A DNA stretch of 64,000 bases from Erigeron canadensis (GCF_010389155.1 NC_057763.1:31912645-31976644); one strand, 5' to 3'. Counted from the stretch's first letter, positions 21,684 to 33,992 are shown. The notes: generated by a model from the letters alone, not told the origin. A program made the numbers and translations.

Positions 21684-23666
21684 CTAATCAATCTTTACTG
21701 ATGAAAAAAGATAGTGAACAAAGAAGAAAGATGTGATGAAGCCGATGGTTCCAGTAGCCAACATGATAGCAACTGCAATGATCAGCGAGTAACCAAGATA
21801 TAGTGTGGCGGATACGGGACCACTCAAACTCTGCAGTTCAAAAACTAAGTAGTTTATGGAATACAAGAACACATAAAGGGAAACTGAGCCAGAAGCATAA
21901 AATGCTTTCCACCACCACTGCCAATCCTCGACGCACAAATGCATGTAGGTGAGAACTACAGAAACTTCAGCACATACAATGACCAACAACAGAAGGACAA
22001 CAAGCAAAAACCCGAATACATAATAGAATCTTCCGAGCCAGATGCTTGAAAGGATGAAAAAGAGTTCAATAAAAAGGGTTCCAAATGGAAGGGTTCCAGC
22101 ACCAAGAACCAATAGCCATGAAGGGTATTTTCTTGCCGGGATCTCCCTAGCAATCTGGTTGGTTCGGACAGGGTATTGTACGGTTTCAGCTCGAGTTCCC
22201 AAGTATCCTCCTAAGAGGGTGAGTGGGACCGAGATGCAAAACCAGAGTGATAGAAGGATGAAGTATAAAGAGATGGGAATTGCACCAGAGCTTTTATTTC
22301 CCCAAAGAAGGAAATTTAAAGCAGTAAGGATAACAAAAACGATTCCTGGGAAGAAACATGCAATTGACCAAGAAACGGACCTCCATCCCTCTGATGTTCC
22401 TTTAATGACTCGCCATAGATATACACCAGCATACCCTGCACCAGTTCCTAAAAAGAGATAAAGGATTATCATTCCTGTTAAAAGCATACCCCGTGAAGCT
22501 GGCGACATAAACCCTAAAGCAGCAAAAACAATGGTGACAACTGCCATGCCGGTGATCTGGACCCCATCTCCTATCATCACACATAGAAGCTTCGAGTGAT
22601 TTGGTTCACGAAACACATCGCCCACAACAAGTTTCCATCCTGACAGTTCCTCATTCATTTGTGCTTGAGACTCTTTGTCAAGTTCTTCATATCGCGTAAG
22701 ATCCCTTCTCACTGTTCTTAAAAAGATGACAAAAACGATACCAGCTAGAAAGAAGATCACCATTAGCGAGTTAAGAATAGAGAACCAGTGAACACGTGAA
22801 CCATCCATTTTGAGATAAGCATCCCAACGAGATGGCCATTTGATATCACTTTTCACAAATTCAACCTCGTAGGTAAATGATACCCTCTCTTGTTCCCTTA
22901 TAACTTGAGATTTTTCAAGGTCCAGCGGGCAGTTCACAGATGGCACTTCATCATATTGATGGAGTTTTGCCATCTTTTCAGGGTCATATTTAACGCTACA
23001 TGGGAAAACCTCAAAACCAACAATTTCGTATCCAGAAGCCTTTTTCTCATCATCAGGTGTCGAAATTACACCCATACCTTCCTCCCCTGTGCCAAATATC
23101 TGCACACCCGTGCCTTCATACTCATGTATGAATACCCTGAATTTCAGATGATTGATAATGTAAACATCATCACTGTTGGGAGGAGCATATCCAACAGGGA
23201 AACCAGTCCACTGAACTTTAAGTCCATTCTGATTAGCAAACCTCATAACAGGCAAGTTATCCAAAATCATATTAACTTGATACAAGTCATGAGTTCTCTG
23301 TTTCAAAAGCTTAACCTCATGCTCACTTAACGGGCGTGTTGTGCAGAGAAAAACAGACTCATTGACATTCATACGGAAACGATAAGGAGAGTTATCAATT
23401 TGGTCACCCATAAGTAGTTCTCCTATATTTTCTGCACTTTTCTTTATCCCTCCTTTAGGCGTGCAGTATGGTAGACTGTAATAGCTAAACGGAAGCTCTG
23501 TCTCGATAGATGTCAGAGAATTAACTTTGGCATATATTTCATCACGTGTTGAATACGTATGCATGTAGCTTCCAGGCAAATAAAACCCATCGCATATATG
23601 CGAGACAAGAATCACACAAGTAAGAAGAAGCCAGTGAGTCCCTCTTGAGATCAATGACATAGCCAT
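21684..23666 (-). CDS. Transmembrane 9 superfamily (nonaspanin/EMP70), TMN11/TMN12-like
   Basis: A single-exon frame of 660 codons plus TAG. TM9SF proteins are Golgi/endosomal nine-span membrane proteins linked to trafficking and sorting. A signal peptide (about 1-27) is followed by FYLPGSY, the mature N-terminus typical of the family, and a lumenal domain to about 300 including the conserved MILDNLP. Nine hydrophobic segments follow, the last ending at FFFVHYLF. The tail SSVKID carries a KXD motif, known from plant EMP12 as a Golgi-retention, COPI-binding signal. The start ATG 23666 was chosen because it has a good context (ACCAATGGC) directly before the signal peptide; the open frame extends 14 codons further upstream to 23708. 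Length agrees with the family. Subfamily assignment rests on recalled similarity of the lumenal part. Confidence 0.93.
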   Translation of the reverse strand: MAMSLISRGTHWLLLTCVILVSHICDGFYLPGSYMHTYSTRDEIYAKVNSLTSIETELPFSYYSLPYCTPKGGIKKSAENIGELLMGDQIDNSPYRFRMNVNESVFLCTTRPLSEHEVKLLKQRTHDLYQVNMILDNLPVMRFANQNGLKVQWTGFPVGYAPPNSDDVYIINHLKFRVFIHEYEGTGVQIFGTGEEGMGVISTPDDEKKASGYEIVGFEVFPCSVKYDPEKMAKLHQYDEVPSVNCPLDLEKSQVIREQERVSFTYEVEFVKSDIKWPSRWDAYLKMDGSRVHWFSILNSLMVIFFLAGIVFVIFLRTVRRDLTRYEELDKESQAQMNEELSGWKLVVGDVFREPNHSKLLCVMIGDGVQITGMAVVTIVFAALGFMSPASRGMLLTGMIILYLFLGTGAGYAGVYLWRVIKGTSEGWRSVSWSIACFFPGIVFVILTALNFLLWGNKSSGAIPISLYFILLSLWFCISVPLTLLGGYLGTRAETVQYPVRTNQIAREIPARKYPSWLLVLGAGTLPFGTLFIELFFILSSIWLGRFYYVFGFLLVVLLLLVIVCAEVSVVLTYMHLCVEDWQWWWKAFYASGSVSLYVFLYSINYLVFELQSLSGPVSATLYLGYSLIIAVAIMLATGTIGFITSFFFVHYLFSSVKID

Positions 23667-24177
23667 TGGTCTTAGGAACACAAAACAGATATCCGCTGTC
23701 TCACTCAAACTAAGCCAACAGTGCAGTCACAACTATCACAAGACCTACAAGCAACAAACGGATAGTAAGTTCTTCTGTTTTACTTTTGCACTTCAGTACA
23801 GGCTTCACTATAAAGTCGCTGGAGTAATCGCCACAATCCCAAATTGTGGTGTTGGTTTTCAGATATATGACCAAAACAATAGTGTAATCATATTTTAAAG
23901 CTTGTGAACAAAACATTCTATAGTTAAACATATAAACACTCCACATTAACAATACTATCTATCAATCAACTAATATCGTTCTTCCAAAAGTAACAGAAAT
24001 TAGTCATTAAATATTGGGTTTATAATCCGAGTCGCCTTGAATCGACCCGTTGTATGGCCGAGCCACGAGCCAAGTTTGGGTACTTGGCCGGGTTTTACAA
24101 TTTTGGAAAAAGTAAGCTTATAGGCCATTTGAAACTTCGATAAGCCGTGTAAATAAGCTAATCCATGCACATACTTA
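23667..24177. other. TM9SF upstream region
   Basis: This is the probable 5' UTR and promoter of the minus-strand TM9SF gene. A minus-strand frame here ends in a hydrophobic stretch but lacks homology or a join to the TM9SF start. A possible splice acceptor (TTCCTAAG) 4 bp before the chosen ATG leaves room for a 5'-UTR intron. Confidence 0.35.
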
Positions 24178-24383
24178 GGGGGCGTTTGGGATAGCTTATT
24201 AAGGTGAATTAGCTTATTGAGTTTTGTATAACCTTTGCTGAAAAGAAAACTAACCCAATAAGCTTATGCTTACTAGCGTTTTAGGAGCTTAAAAAGCTGA
24301 TTTTGAAAACTATATGGAAGCTAGTGTATTAGCTATTCAAAATTAGATTTGTTAAAAAGCAATAAGCTAACCTAAACACTACC
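24178..24383. mobile_element. MITE-like element with imperfect terminal inverted repeats
   Basis: The left end GGGGGCGTTTGGGATAGCTT and the right end (reversed: GGTAGTGTTTAGGTTAGCTT) form an imperfect ~25-bp inverted repeat starting with a GCGTTTGG-type motif common in plant hAT or Harbinger MITEs. The 206-bp interior is rich in AGCTTATT-like words. No clear target duplication was found. Confidence 0.5.
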
Positions 24384-25679
24384 TCTTTCACTATTTTTAT
24401 ACTTGAATCTAATATATCTTTCAACTGAATAAACAAAAAGGACATGAATTTACAGTGAAAAAACAGAGGAATAGAAAATGTACCATGTATAGATATAGAT
24501 TTATATATTTCTATATATAGAGATCTGATGCTAAGTAAGGCTGAATGCAATGATGTTAATGCTTGTTTTAATGAGGAAAGACTGAAGATTTTGATACCAT
24601 GAAGGATGTGTGTGATTTCGAGATGGGATCTACTTTTTTCAGTGAGTGCGTCTAACGTCGCGTGTGAGTTACCTATCTTTAATTTCTACTAATTTTTCTT
24701 TTTTTATACGAGTAGTATTTTTATTCTTTTTAAAAGGGCATCATTGTTTGATAAGTGGCTCATATACCGTCAAGTTATTGGACTTAAAACCCACCAAAGA
24801 CGACAATGAACAGTTTTTTTTTTTTTTTTGTTTTTCTTTTTCTTTTTAACAAATATAAACCTATCTATTCGGGATAACCCAATGGTAGATGATGAACTAT
24901 ATACACTTGTGGAAACAGATAGCATCCGGTCATCAAAACTGCTCAGACAATTTAAATGAGATCCATTGTAGATGCAACACCGACGGTTAATTTATCAGGA
25001 TTCCGCATGGAAAAAAAAAAGTTTGAGTTTAGGCCACAAAAGGCCTCAAATTTTGTTTATATTTTAGTGTACTATCGAAAATATCATAAACATATTAAGT
25101 ATGATTATCTACTACATAATATATAGACACCTTACTCATGTCCTCAATTAATATTTTCAACTTGATTTAAACTATAGCTATTCATTATGTATAAATTTAA
25201 CGAATAGTATGAAATTTGATCATCCAAAAGATTAAAATTTACTTAAAATTAGTATTTAACATTAAGCAAGTTGTGTTAAGCTAGTGTCTCGAGATGTTGA
25301 CTAAACTCTGTGGGTGCTTTGTATGCTCCTACAATTCAGCAACCATTAAGCAAGTTGTGTTAATCATCAAGTCGTTCTTATCAGCAAGTCAACAATGCTA
25401 ACTAGGACTAACTAAATTAAGTTGGTCAGCATCCTCTTCAAAAAAAAAAAAAAAAGTTGGTCAGCATCACTAACTCATAATGCATCGTTACTAGCTTCTT
25501 TGAAAAGTAAATATTATTTAAAAGACAAATCAGAATTTGAAGTGGGGGAAGGAGAAGGAGCCTTCGACCGGCACAGAATGAGATGGATTTATTCAATCAC
25601 ATAGTTTTGTTTGAACTCCTAGAATATGGCGCTTTTAGGGCTTTTCATCTGATTTATTCATTGAGATTTCCCTATTGGT
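24384..25679. other. Intergenic spacer, AT-rich
   Basis: No gene was found. The stretch has homopolymer runs (T near 24817, A near 25440) and short direct repeats such as AAGCAAGTTGTGTTAA at about 25264 and 25348. Confidence 0.5.
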
Positions 25680-26010
25680 CCAAGTCATTTCGGGACATTT
25701 GATCCAATGGTGTTCCGTTAGATAGGAACAGATTTGATAAATACTGATAACTCTCGGATGGAGTATTAGAACGGAAAGATCAATTAGATAATGAATGATT
25801 GGTGCTAAGCCATCTCTGGCGATTAATCAACAATTCAAAGTGTTTTTTTTGCGTCTTCTTGATAAACCAACGTTTATATAGAGATGTAGGAGGATTTGTT
25901 TGGGGAGTAAGAAGCCCCTTTGACATCTCTTCATATGCAAATAATTCTCGATCCGAATACACAAAGATAAAGGGTTGAGTTTTGAATAGGAAAAAGAGTG
26001 AATATGTAGT
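25680..26010 (-). pseudogene. ycf2: Plastid-derived ycf2 fragment in nuclear DNA (NUPT)
   Basis: The minus-strand frame ending at 25780 contains [13 protein letters not shown] and [20 protein letters not shown], recognisable as the C-terminal region of plastid YCF2. Beyond the frame's stop the DNA still resembles ycf2 ([14 protein letters not shown] in another frame), so it has a frameshift and stops. It is short, diverged from what I recall of ycf2 and surrounded by nuclear repeats, so it is a decayed nuclear insertion, not a working gene. The exact ends need alignment to a plastome. Confidence 0.75.
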
Positions 26011-26224
26011 GATCAATACACCATCATATTTTAGTTGTACACTCATTTAATTTAGCCGTATATCATCAAACATGTTTCATATCATTGAACAGTATAATAC
26101 CTTAAAACATATTTAATTGTATATGGCTAAAGTCGGTGGTGAACGGATCATTACCTTATTTACAACCACCCGCCAAACTTGGGGCAACAAACATATAAAT
26201 TGGTATACTACAATATTACATTAA

Positions 26225-26465
26225 TATTATGTTTGACACAAAAGCTTGGAGTTGTGGCTGTAGTTAAGGACTTGGGGCTAGAGCTTGAGGTTGAGGTTGG
26301 GGCTAAGAGCTGGGACTTTTTTTTCAACTCTCTTCCTATGAACTTTTATTTTAAAGACATTTTGGAGTTTTTTTATTTTTTATGTATTACCAAACAGGGC
26401 TATCAGTTTTAAAGGAGCTTATTTTTAAAAGCTAAGCCCTTAAATTCCCTTGCAAACAGACCCTA
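26225..26465. mobile_element. Degenerate MITE-like remnant
   Basis: The right end GAGCTTATTTTTAAAAGC then CTTGCAAACAGACCC resembles hAT-type MITE ends, and ACCAAACAGGGC at about 26390 looks like a second nested end. The left limit near GTTTGACACAAAAGCTT is uncertain. Confidence 0.3.
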
Positions 26466-26479
26466 AACTTATTCCCATC

Positions 26480-26860
26480 AACCTAGCTAATTGAGCAACT
26501 TTTTGGTCTATTCCTATATCACATAATAATCTTCTCGGTGTTAACCGGGATCCCCAAGAACTTGTACTACTCATTTCTAGCTTTCGATAAGCACTAACAC
26601 ATCATCATAACAATGTCTTTCACAATCCCTTCGACCTCCTTCCAAGCCCCACGTAATCGTGAATTTCAACCAAATCTTTCACATAGAAAATGAAAATGCA
26701 CTTGCCTTGCACCATGCGCTTCTATGATTCCAAATATATATTCATAGCAACCCAATATTCTCCAAACAGATGATTCACAGATTCAGGGGCATTATTAATT
26801 AAACAAACCGCAACTCATCTCACCAAGGCCACAATTCCGGGCTTGAAGCCTTGAAGATAC
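26480..26860 (-). pseudogene. Decayed LINE reverse-transcriptase C-terminal (zf-RVT-like) fragment
   Basis: Read on the minus strand, the stretch gives APESVNHLFGEYW, then with interruptions VKDLVEIHDYVGLG. This pattern is seen in the zinc-binding C-terminal domain that follows plant LINE-type reverse transcriptases. Stops and frame changes are frequent and no RT catalytic box is present, so only a dead tail remains. The identification rests on remembered family pattern. Confidence 0.45.
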
Positions 26861-27548
26861 TTGATTATTGGACAACATATAAACTTTTATAATCTGTGTA
26901 AAAATACTCTCTTTTAATTCAATGTGCGTAAATAAAGAACATTCATCGTTGGATTATTGCCACTTATTTATTGAATATTTTTCTGAATTTCCAAACACTA
27001 ATTATATTGAGTGGTAAAGTTAGGAACTTGAAATCAGTCTTATATAACGTTTCCTAGGAATGAACAATACAATCATGCTATATGTTGTTTCTGATTTATG
27101 AAGCACATGCATATAAAAGTGAAAAAACATATTGGAAAATCCGGGTTTAGTTAGAACATCATTGTGAAGAAACGGGTTGATAAAATTTCGATACATTACC
27201 CGGATATTAATGACCTCATTTGTCTATCAAGTTTCTTATCCTAACACAATCGTACAGATCACAAACTACCCACAAGTATAATTTTAGTGATGGAATAGTG
27301 TTCAAATCCAGAATATTAATGACCTCATTTGTCTATCAAGTTTCTTATCTTCTAGATCTATTAATTTATGGTTTCTTTCAATAATAGCATGAACACATTT
27401 GTACAAACTACAAAGTACCCACACCGCCACACGTAGGGTCTTAGTAATAACAAGGTTTCCGTTTATCATTAATTCGATACAAAGTGATAATGATATTTAG
27501 AAGAGATTCTGCACATAATATTACATTATAGGAAGGAAGATAAAGATT
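26861..27548. other. Spacer downstream of LHCA3
   Basis: There is no gene. A 39-bp or longer segment (AATATTAATGACCTCATTTG...) at about 27203 is repeated at about 27311. The part next to 27549 is the likely LHCA3 3' UTR. Confidence 0.45.
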
Positions 27549-28908
27549 CTAGTGAAACTTAAGGCTGGTCAAGACATTGTTGTTGACGGGATCAGCCAAA
27601 TGGTCCAAAAGGTTCTGGAAAGGGCCAACGCCGGTCACCAAACCCTGAATGAAGTAACCCAAGATGGCCAACATAGCCAATCTTCCATTCTTGATCTCTT
27701 TTAGCTTCAATTCTTTCATTGACTTTTCATCTTTACCAAATCCTAATGGGTTGAAAAATGGACCGCCTGGGTAAGCTGGTTCACCTGACCCGGCAAAACC
27801 TTTCTCTAAGCCCAAAAAGTATTGTTTTCCCATTGACCCTGGGTTATACCAATCTTGGAGTCTTCTGTGTTCTGCAAAGCCCATTAACGCCATTTCAAAC
27901 ACAAATAGGGTGAAAGGGTCAGCCCAATAGGTGTATGTTCCCGCTGGGGGGATGACACCGGTCTTGAACCATGGGAGGGCGGTTTCAGCAGGGATGAGCC
28001 CAAGCTTGCCAAAAATCTCTGGTGCAATAGCTCCAGCTGCACCCAACATGGCGAACCGTCCATTGATAACTTCTCCATAAGCTAGCCATTTGGGCTCAAT
28101 GAATCCTCCAGTCCCTTCTGGGTCCGAAAGCCCAAGTGGGTCAAATCCAAAGTCACCTGGAAGACTGTAAAAAGCAAAGCCTTGGGTTAGATACATTCAT
28201 ATAGCACCATGAACAAATCAATTTTACAATCCCTTTTCTCTTTGTACTACTTGCAAGACTTCATATCAATTTTTTTAATCTATAGGTTAATATATAAGGG
28301 CTACTTTAAAAAAATATAAAGCTTAATTTACTACCCAAATATTAATTTCTCAAAGAGTGCTAGATATCATGTCAATCTATTAAGATGAAACTGAAAAGCA
28401 CTTGGCTTTGACATACATATATACTCAAACTATATAGAGCTCTTTCTATATCTAAATGTTACACCTAAAATCTACTTGCTAAAAAACTCTCAGCAGTACC
28501 TAAGTTTCATGTCAATAGACAAAGTACAACATTCTTGATTTCATCCTAAGTATATCTTTCTTTTATAACTATATGAAACCAAAAAGTATAGTCATGAATA
28601 TTTACCTTCCATCCAGGTAAGAAAGAGATTGCTTGGATGCAAACCAAAGCTGTCTGTCTCCTTGCTGATACACATAATAACATATGCCATCAAGTCATGG
28701 TCAAACTAACACATGCATATATAGGAACATGCATATACATGTGACTAGCTAATAATTAATATACCTTAACAGGAGGGGTGGAAGCAGCTTTGACAACAAA
28801 AGATAACTTTCTTGAAGGTGTAACAAGGGGCCTTGCACCAAGGATTTGCCTAGCAGACTCCACCGAGGAGGTGAGTGATGATGATGAGGCCAATGCTTGT
28901 GTTGCCAT
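27549..28908 (-). CDS. LHCA3: Photosystem I light-harvesting chlorophyll a/b-binding protein, type III (Lhca3)
   Basis: Three exons on the minus strand: 28765-28908, 28606-28664 and 27549-28164, with GT-AG introns of 100 and 441 bp, give 272 residues. Lhca3 binds chlorophyll and carotenoid on the antenna side of photosystem I in the thylakoid. The N-terminus is a Ser-rich chloroplast transit peptide of about 40 residues. Helix B has E99 and R104 with Asn102, the ligand type linked to far-red chlorophyll in Lhca3/Lhca4. Helix C includes E158, and helix A E224/R229. The exon joins restore [18 protein letters not shown], a family hallmark, and length matches the usual 273 or so. The start ATG (28908) opens [10 protein letters not shown], as in other Lhca3. 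Candidate light-response sites lie upstream. Confidence 0.97.
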
Positions 28909-29122
28909 AATAATTTTTTTTTTTTTTCTAGAAAGACTTCTTTGATTCTGCTTCAATTATGTGAAAGACAAGAGGTAGTAGACATAAGAGGAGAAGGGAA
29001 TAAGGGTGGTGGGCCTAGTGAGGTTGTGATTGTGGCTGTTGTTGAACCAACCTGAATTTGCAGATGAGGTTTAGGATCTTTTGTTCCAATGAGCTTAGTA
29101 CATGTGGCAAATCTATTCCCTG

Positions 29123-29128
29123 GATAAG
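29123..29128 (+). promoter_or_regulatory. Candidate I-box (GATAAG) upstream of LHCA3
   Basis: GATAAG lies about 215 bp upstream of the LHCA3 start codon; a second GATA-type site (minus GATAAA) follows within 15 bp. I-boxes are common in light-regulated photosynthesis genes. No convincing TATA box was seen between here and the start. Confidence 0.35.
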
Positions 29129-29199
29129 AGATTTTTATCTGCCTTCTTAATTGGTGGCCTCGGAATTTTTGACAACTAGTACGAGTATTATATTTTGGT

Positions 29200-32100
29200 A
29201 AAATTTGAAAGCTTAGAAGAAATTGTTGAGAATTATATGGATATAGATAATTAGATATACTGTATATAGTTATCAGTACTCAAGGCATTTTAAAAAACAT
29301 AAGTGTCATGAAATGTAAATAACTTTGACAAATGTATATATATAGTATAAACGAATTAAGGTTTAAGACATTATACGTTGACAATTTGATAAAAATGTTC
29401 ATCAAATCATGAAAAATTGAAACCAGTCAATCAAAAACTTACGCGTGACAGTTCATATGGGTTGCTACGTATATCATGTTACATGATTTGAACTATTTAC
29501 TATGTTATTATCAGCATTCAATGTTCAAAACCTTAGTTCGTTCATATTATATACATTTGGTCATAATTAGTTACATTTTGAAGCATTTATCCTTTTAGGA
29601 AAAAATTGCATATTATTACGACAAAACATAGAAAATGCAGTACTCGTTCATTTATGTGAATTGTACAAACTCTATTTCATGATTTAAGCTTTTCTAAATA
29701 AAATTATCCGGTGACTTGGCATTTATAGTCGGATAAAATTACTCCAAAGTATGACTGACTTTGACCAAATAAAATTGCACATAGCTACGACAAAAACATT
29801 GAAAATGTAACATTTATCATTTCATAACAATACATACATCATACAATTATTAAATTATAAAATATAGTATATTAATTCTTTCAACAAATATATAATGGTT
29901 GACTAGGCGAATTAATTGTGAAGTCTAGACTAAGTAAAGACTCAAATTGTCTTAACAACTTATGTAAATTGCAAAACATAGGAAACTACCTAAGTAATTT
30001 TAAAAACAAACAAGAAAAAATGTTTTTACAAAAGTTGTCTTCTATAGGAGGGAAGGAGGCAATACTCTTCAAGATAAAGATGTTAATGCGTAGAAGATTG
30101 TTAATAATTCATTGGTAAAGATCTCTCCAACTTACGCATATGAAAAGTCTTATTGTTTGTTTCCCATTAATATATATATTAAAAACAAAGGTACGGAAAT
30201 ACGTGTAAAGAATAGTAACGGGTCATTTTATTTTTTTGGGTCCGTTTTATTTTCTTAATGGTCCAATTCATTTTCTTTTTGACCGATCTTATATTCTTAA
30301 TTTTAGGCTTGACAAATTATGCTTTGATTTTTTAAGTTGCTTCCAATTTGTTTATAAAATATCACTTATTTTAATTGCATATTATTATTTTTTTAAGTTT
30401 GTAACATTTTTAAAATTATCTCATCTTAGCACAAATGAATCATTACATAGTATATATACACATAACAGTAGGGTGTATGTTTTGAATATATACACCTAAC
30501 CATCTCTAAAAAATTTGTTTGCAATACTTATTAGTTTCAATGTTATTTCGGTTGATGTTTTATTATTATGGATTATTTTTGTTTCAGTTTCTATTTTCAA
30601 TGATTTGGAAAATTAGCTTTAATTATGTTTGTATTATTAATTTGTTTTTTTTATTTTAAATATTCTACTTTCATACTTATTATCTTTTAAAATTTATATA
30701 ATATATTAATCTGTCATAAAATTATACTGTTGATTTTTTTTAATTTATAATTGCTTACCTATTAAAAAATCAATATCAACTCAGGTTTTGAGCTAAATAA
30801 TGTTTCTAAAAACATGTAATAATTTTTACATAATACGAAACACAATAAATATAATGTCTCCCGAATATCTCGTTTTGAATGAAAGAGAAAACGTTGTGCA
30901 CTTGTATTTTTACCAAGAAGGATAAACCATGTCATATCACCTGCCACTTGTTATCCTTTGAGACCAAGTTTTATCATTCACTCTCTGACCCATTTTAGAC
31001 TCACAAAATAAAGATGAGTCATCATATTATCTTTGACTCATTTGTTGACTCGTTGATGAATCGATGAGAACTTGCATCAGCTACAAATTAATCATCTCAA
31101 TGAATCTTTGTCCTAACAGTTTTCAAAATATAATATTTGGGTTTAAACTATATAACATTTCAAAATTTAGAATGGTTATCGACTAAATGAAAGTTTGATG
31201 GGGTACGTGCAGTGTTTCAGTTTTTGATTCGGTATATAAAACATAGTTAAATATTGTAAGATATAATTGGTATTAAAAAGGTGTAAAGTTAAATATAGAC
31301 TAGATTCAATTTGAAATAAATGGTTTACAATAATATAAGTCATGAAGTACGAAAAGATGATGCATGATAATGTCATAATGTTTTTATCTGTTAATTGTTA
31401 GATATAAGTTATTTAAATTTATATCATATTGTTATGAATTTGATTGTTGAAATTCAATTTGCTCAATTCATTTTAGTTTAAACGAGGGTTGGTGTTCACG
31501 CGTTGCGGCGGTTAAACGGTGATGATAATATGAAACAGTAGGTGAGGAATTGATATGCATGTATGTAAATAGGAAAGAGAGAAAGAAATGATAGTGTGTT
31601 AGATCTTGATAGAATGTTTGTTTGGTTGTGTTTAGAGATATAAAATTAAAATTAATGTGTGAATTAAAGGCAATATGAGGATATTGAAAAAAGTGTTTAA
31701 ATTACTAAAAATAAAGTTTCAATATGTTTTATAAGAGTTTATAGATTTATAGATAGTATTACTTTTTAATGCACACAGATATATCATAACACATACTAAT
31801 TAAGGTAGATTAAGTGGTTTGAGTCTTTGAGCCTGAAGACAAAAGTCAAATGTCCAGCCATAAGACTACTTACAAACTCGGATACATTACGCATTTATTA
31901 TCAATAAATTAAGGTATTCAATCAACCAATAGTTGAATGTTTCATACACTTTTTAATAAAAAAACAAGATATAAACAAAATTTTTAAAAAAATTAAGCAA
32001 TTTTAGTAGGTGAATATGAAATGAAAAACAAGACTGTTGTACTCCTATATATGGTTAACATATTTTCAAATTAATGTTTATCTAATTATCAATTAAAGTA

Positions 32101-33340
32101 ACATTTTTATTCATTAAACCTAGTTAAATTTTAATAAACAAAATAATTATTACATCATTCGAAATGATCATATAAAAACATTACAGATAAAAAAACAAAA
32201 TCAGTGCTAATTTATAAACTCTATATCTAAAAATAGTTCATTGGTTATTATCTATCTATACTATTATAAAGTATTATCTATTTCTATGATTTTGATAAGT
32301 CCAAATATCTCTAGAGTTTTTGCATTTCTCACAACTAAAACATATAAGTCTTTAAAAACACTCAATAAATGAAAGGAAAATATATGTACTAAGACTTTAT
32401 CAAAGTTTAGGTACCGGCATTTTAAAAAAATTTATAAATTAAACCTTTGAATTTAATAAACATACATAGCCTCCCCCCCTCCCCTGAATTTTACATAACC
32501 TCCTCCTGAATTTTACATAATCCCCCTGCTTTACTAATACTGCATGTTTTACCTGTCCCATAGATTAATTCAAAACATTTATTTATTAACTCTTAAAATA
32601 ACTACACATAAACATCTTACAATAATAACATACATTACTAGCTGCCACCACCAACAATTATCACCACCCGTTGCCGTTTCCATCACCAAACTGTCGCCAT
32701 TACCATCGGCTACCGGCGAAACCACATACAAAAAAGGGGGAGTTCAAGCTATGGGTCCATTAAATTTTTTTTCCGAAATATGATGTATTTTTCATTGGTG
32801 CTACGGGTGAAATAAATATATGATACCGGTCAATATAATTAACTTTAAACTTTCAAAAAACTTAGAAATATGTATTGGTTCAAATAAATGTGAAATGAAC
32901 ACAATCATATGTGAAAAAAACTTTTTAAACCTGTTAAAATTAGAAAAAATTACAAAAAATGCTAAAAATCGTAAAAATTTAATTTAGACGTTATCAATAT
33001 TTTACGTCGATACGAGGTCAGTGAAAATTCTATGCTACAGATCACATTCGATCATGATTCTATCACTGTATCGTAACCACATCAAGCTAACATCCATCTA
33101 GTTTTTCTAAGGGTGTTTCATGTGTCTAGCTTGGTTCATCGTAAGTTATCGCTTGTTAAACACATGTAAAAGGAGCTAGTCGGTAATAATATCGTTCGCA
33201 TATTATTAAAATGTCATTATGCGGATTATATTAATGTTGAGCATTAACTACTATAACATATAAAGATGTGACATATTTATTATCTTTAGAGAAAACACTT
33301 TAATTCGTCATCGAAATTAAATGTTATCACCTTGCATGTG
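29200..33340. other. AT-rich intergenic spacer
   Basis: No gene was found; short frames here lack domains or codon bias. At about 32251 the string TCTATCTATACTATTATAAAG, preceded by A, resembles a Helitron 5' end, but no matching 3' hairpin plus CTAG was found downstream. CGCGTTGCGGCGGT near 31499 is a GC-rich island of unknown origin. Confidence 0.45.
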
Positions 33341-33348
33341 TAGTATAG

Positions 33349-33356
33349 TATAAAAA
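33349..33356 (+). promoter_or_regulatory. TATA box of the C2H2 gene
   Basis: TATAAAAA lies 71 bp upstream of ATG 33427, a normal distance for a short 5' UTR. Confidence 0.6.
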
Positions 33357-33426
33357 CACCCAAAATCACCCATATGAAGTCACCCTCAATCTCTCATTTC
33401 TTATTGCTCGATCCAAAAATTAAACC

Positions 33427-33903
33427 ATGCTTAGCTTCTATGAAAACCCCGGTCGCGCTAAGGCACAACTTAGCACATCATTTCCAGCTTGTAGACACTT
33501 TAACTTGCCCGTAAATGAGAGTTTTACCTCCGAATTCACCTTGAATCCGCGAATACCACAATTGACCACCCAATACGAAGTCGTTGAGTCAAATTGGTTA
33601 ACCAGCGAAAAACCAAGCGTCGAACTTGACCTTAAACTAGGCCAGCCTGGTCAAACTATCACCAAAAAGGGGCAAAAGACGACCAAAAAAAAATCTCAAA
33701 ACCAAGACAAATCTGCTGGCCCTAGCCGAGCACATACTAAAAGAGTTGATAACTATGGACCTTGTTCTAGATGTGGCAGGGAATTTGAGATTTCTCAGAC
33801 CTATGCTGGCCACATGTATTCTCACTATAGAAAGGAAGCCAAGGAGTTGAAGCTCAGGAATGAAAGATGGGGCAAGACTCTCAAAATGTTTACTCAAAGT
33901 TAA
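33427..33903 (+). CDS. Small single-finger C2H2 zinc-finger protein with EAR-like motif
   Basis: A single-exon frame of 158 residues. One C2H2 finger is visible: C113-x2-C116-x12-H129-x3-H133. It is followed by a basic C-terminus. Upstream lie LDLKL at 67-71, which fits the LxLxL form of the EAR repression motif, and a Lys-rich stretch (about 80-90) that could be a nuclear signal. The plant-typical QALGGH of single-finger factors is replaced by QTYAGH, so it is outside the classic SUPERMAN/ZFP type or is a diverged member. A nuclear, DNA-binding repressor is inferred. A TATA box 71 bp upstream supports a real gene. A large retroelement begins 89 bp after the stop, probably in the 3' UTR or terminator. 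Confidence 0.7.
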   Translation: MLSFYENPGRAKAQLSTSFPACRHFNLPVNESFTSEFTLNPRIPQLTTQYEVVESNWLTSEKPSVELDLKLGQPGQTITKKGQKTTKKKSQNQDKSAGPSRAHTKRVDNYGPCSRCGREFEISQTYAGHMYSHYRKEAKELKLRNERWGKTLKMFTQS

Positions 33904-33992
33904 TTTAGTATATCATGATCTCTTGTTTTTATGTTAATCTCCTTTTCACTTTTCTTGTTTCTAGTTTGTGGATCTATGTATGGTTTCCATAA

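Noticed and set aside
22042..23330. Plus-strand frames opposite the TM9SF gene
   Set aside because: Antisense shadows of a strong conserved gene.
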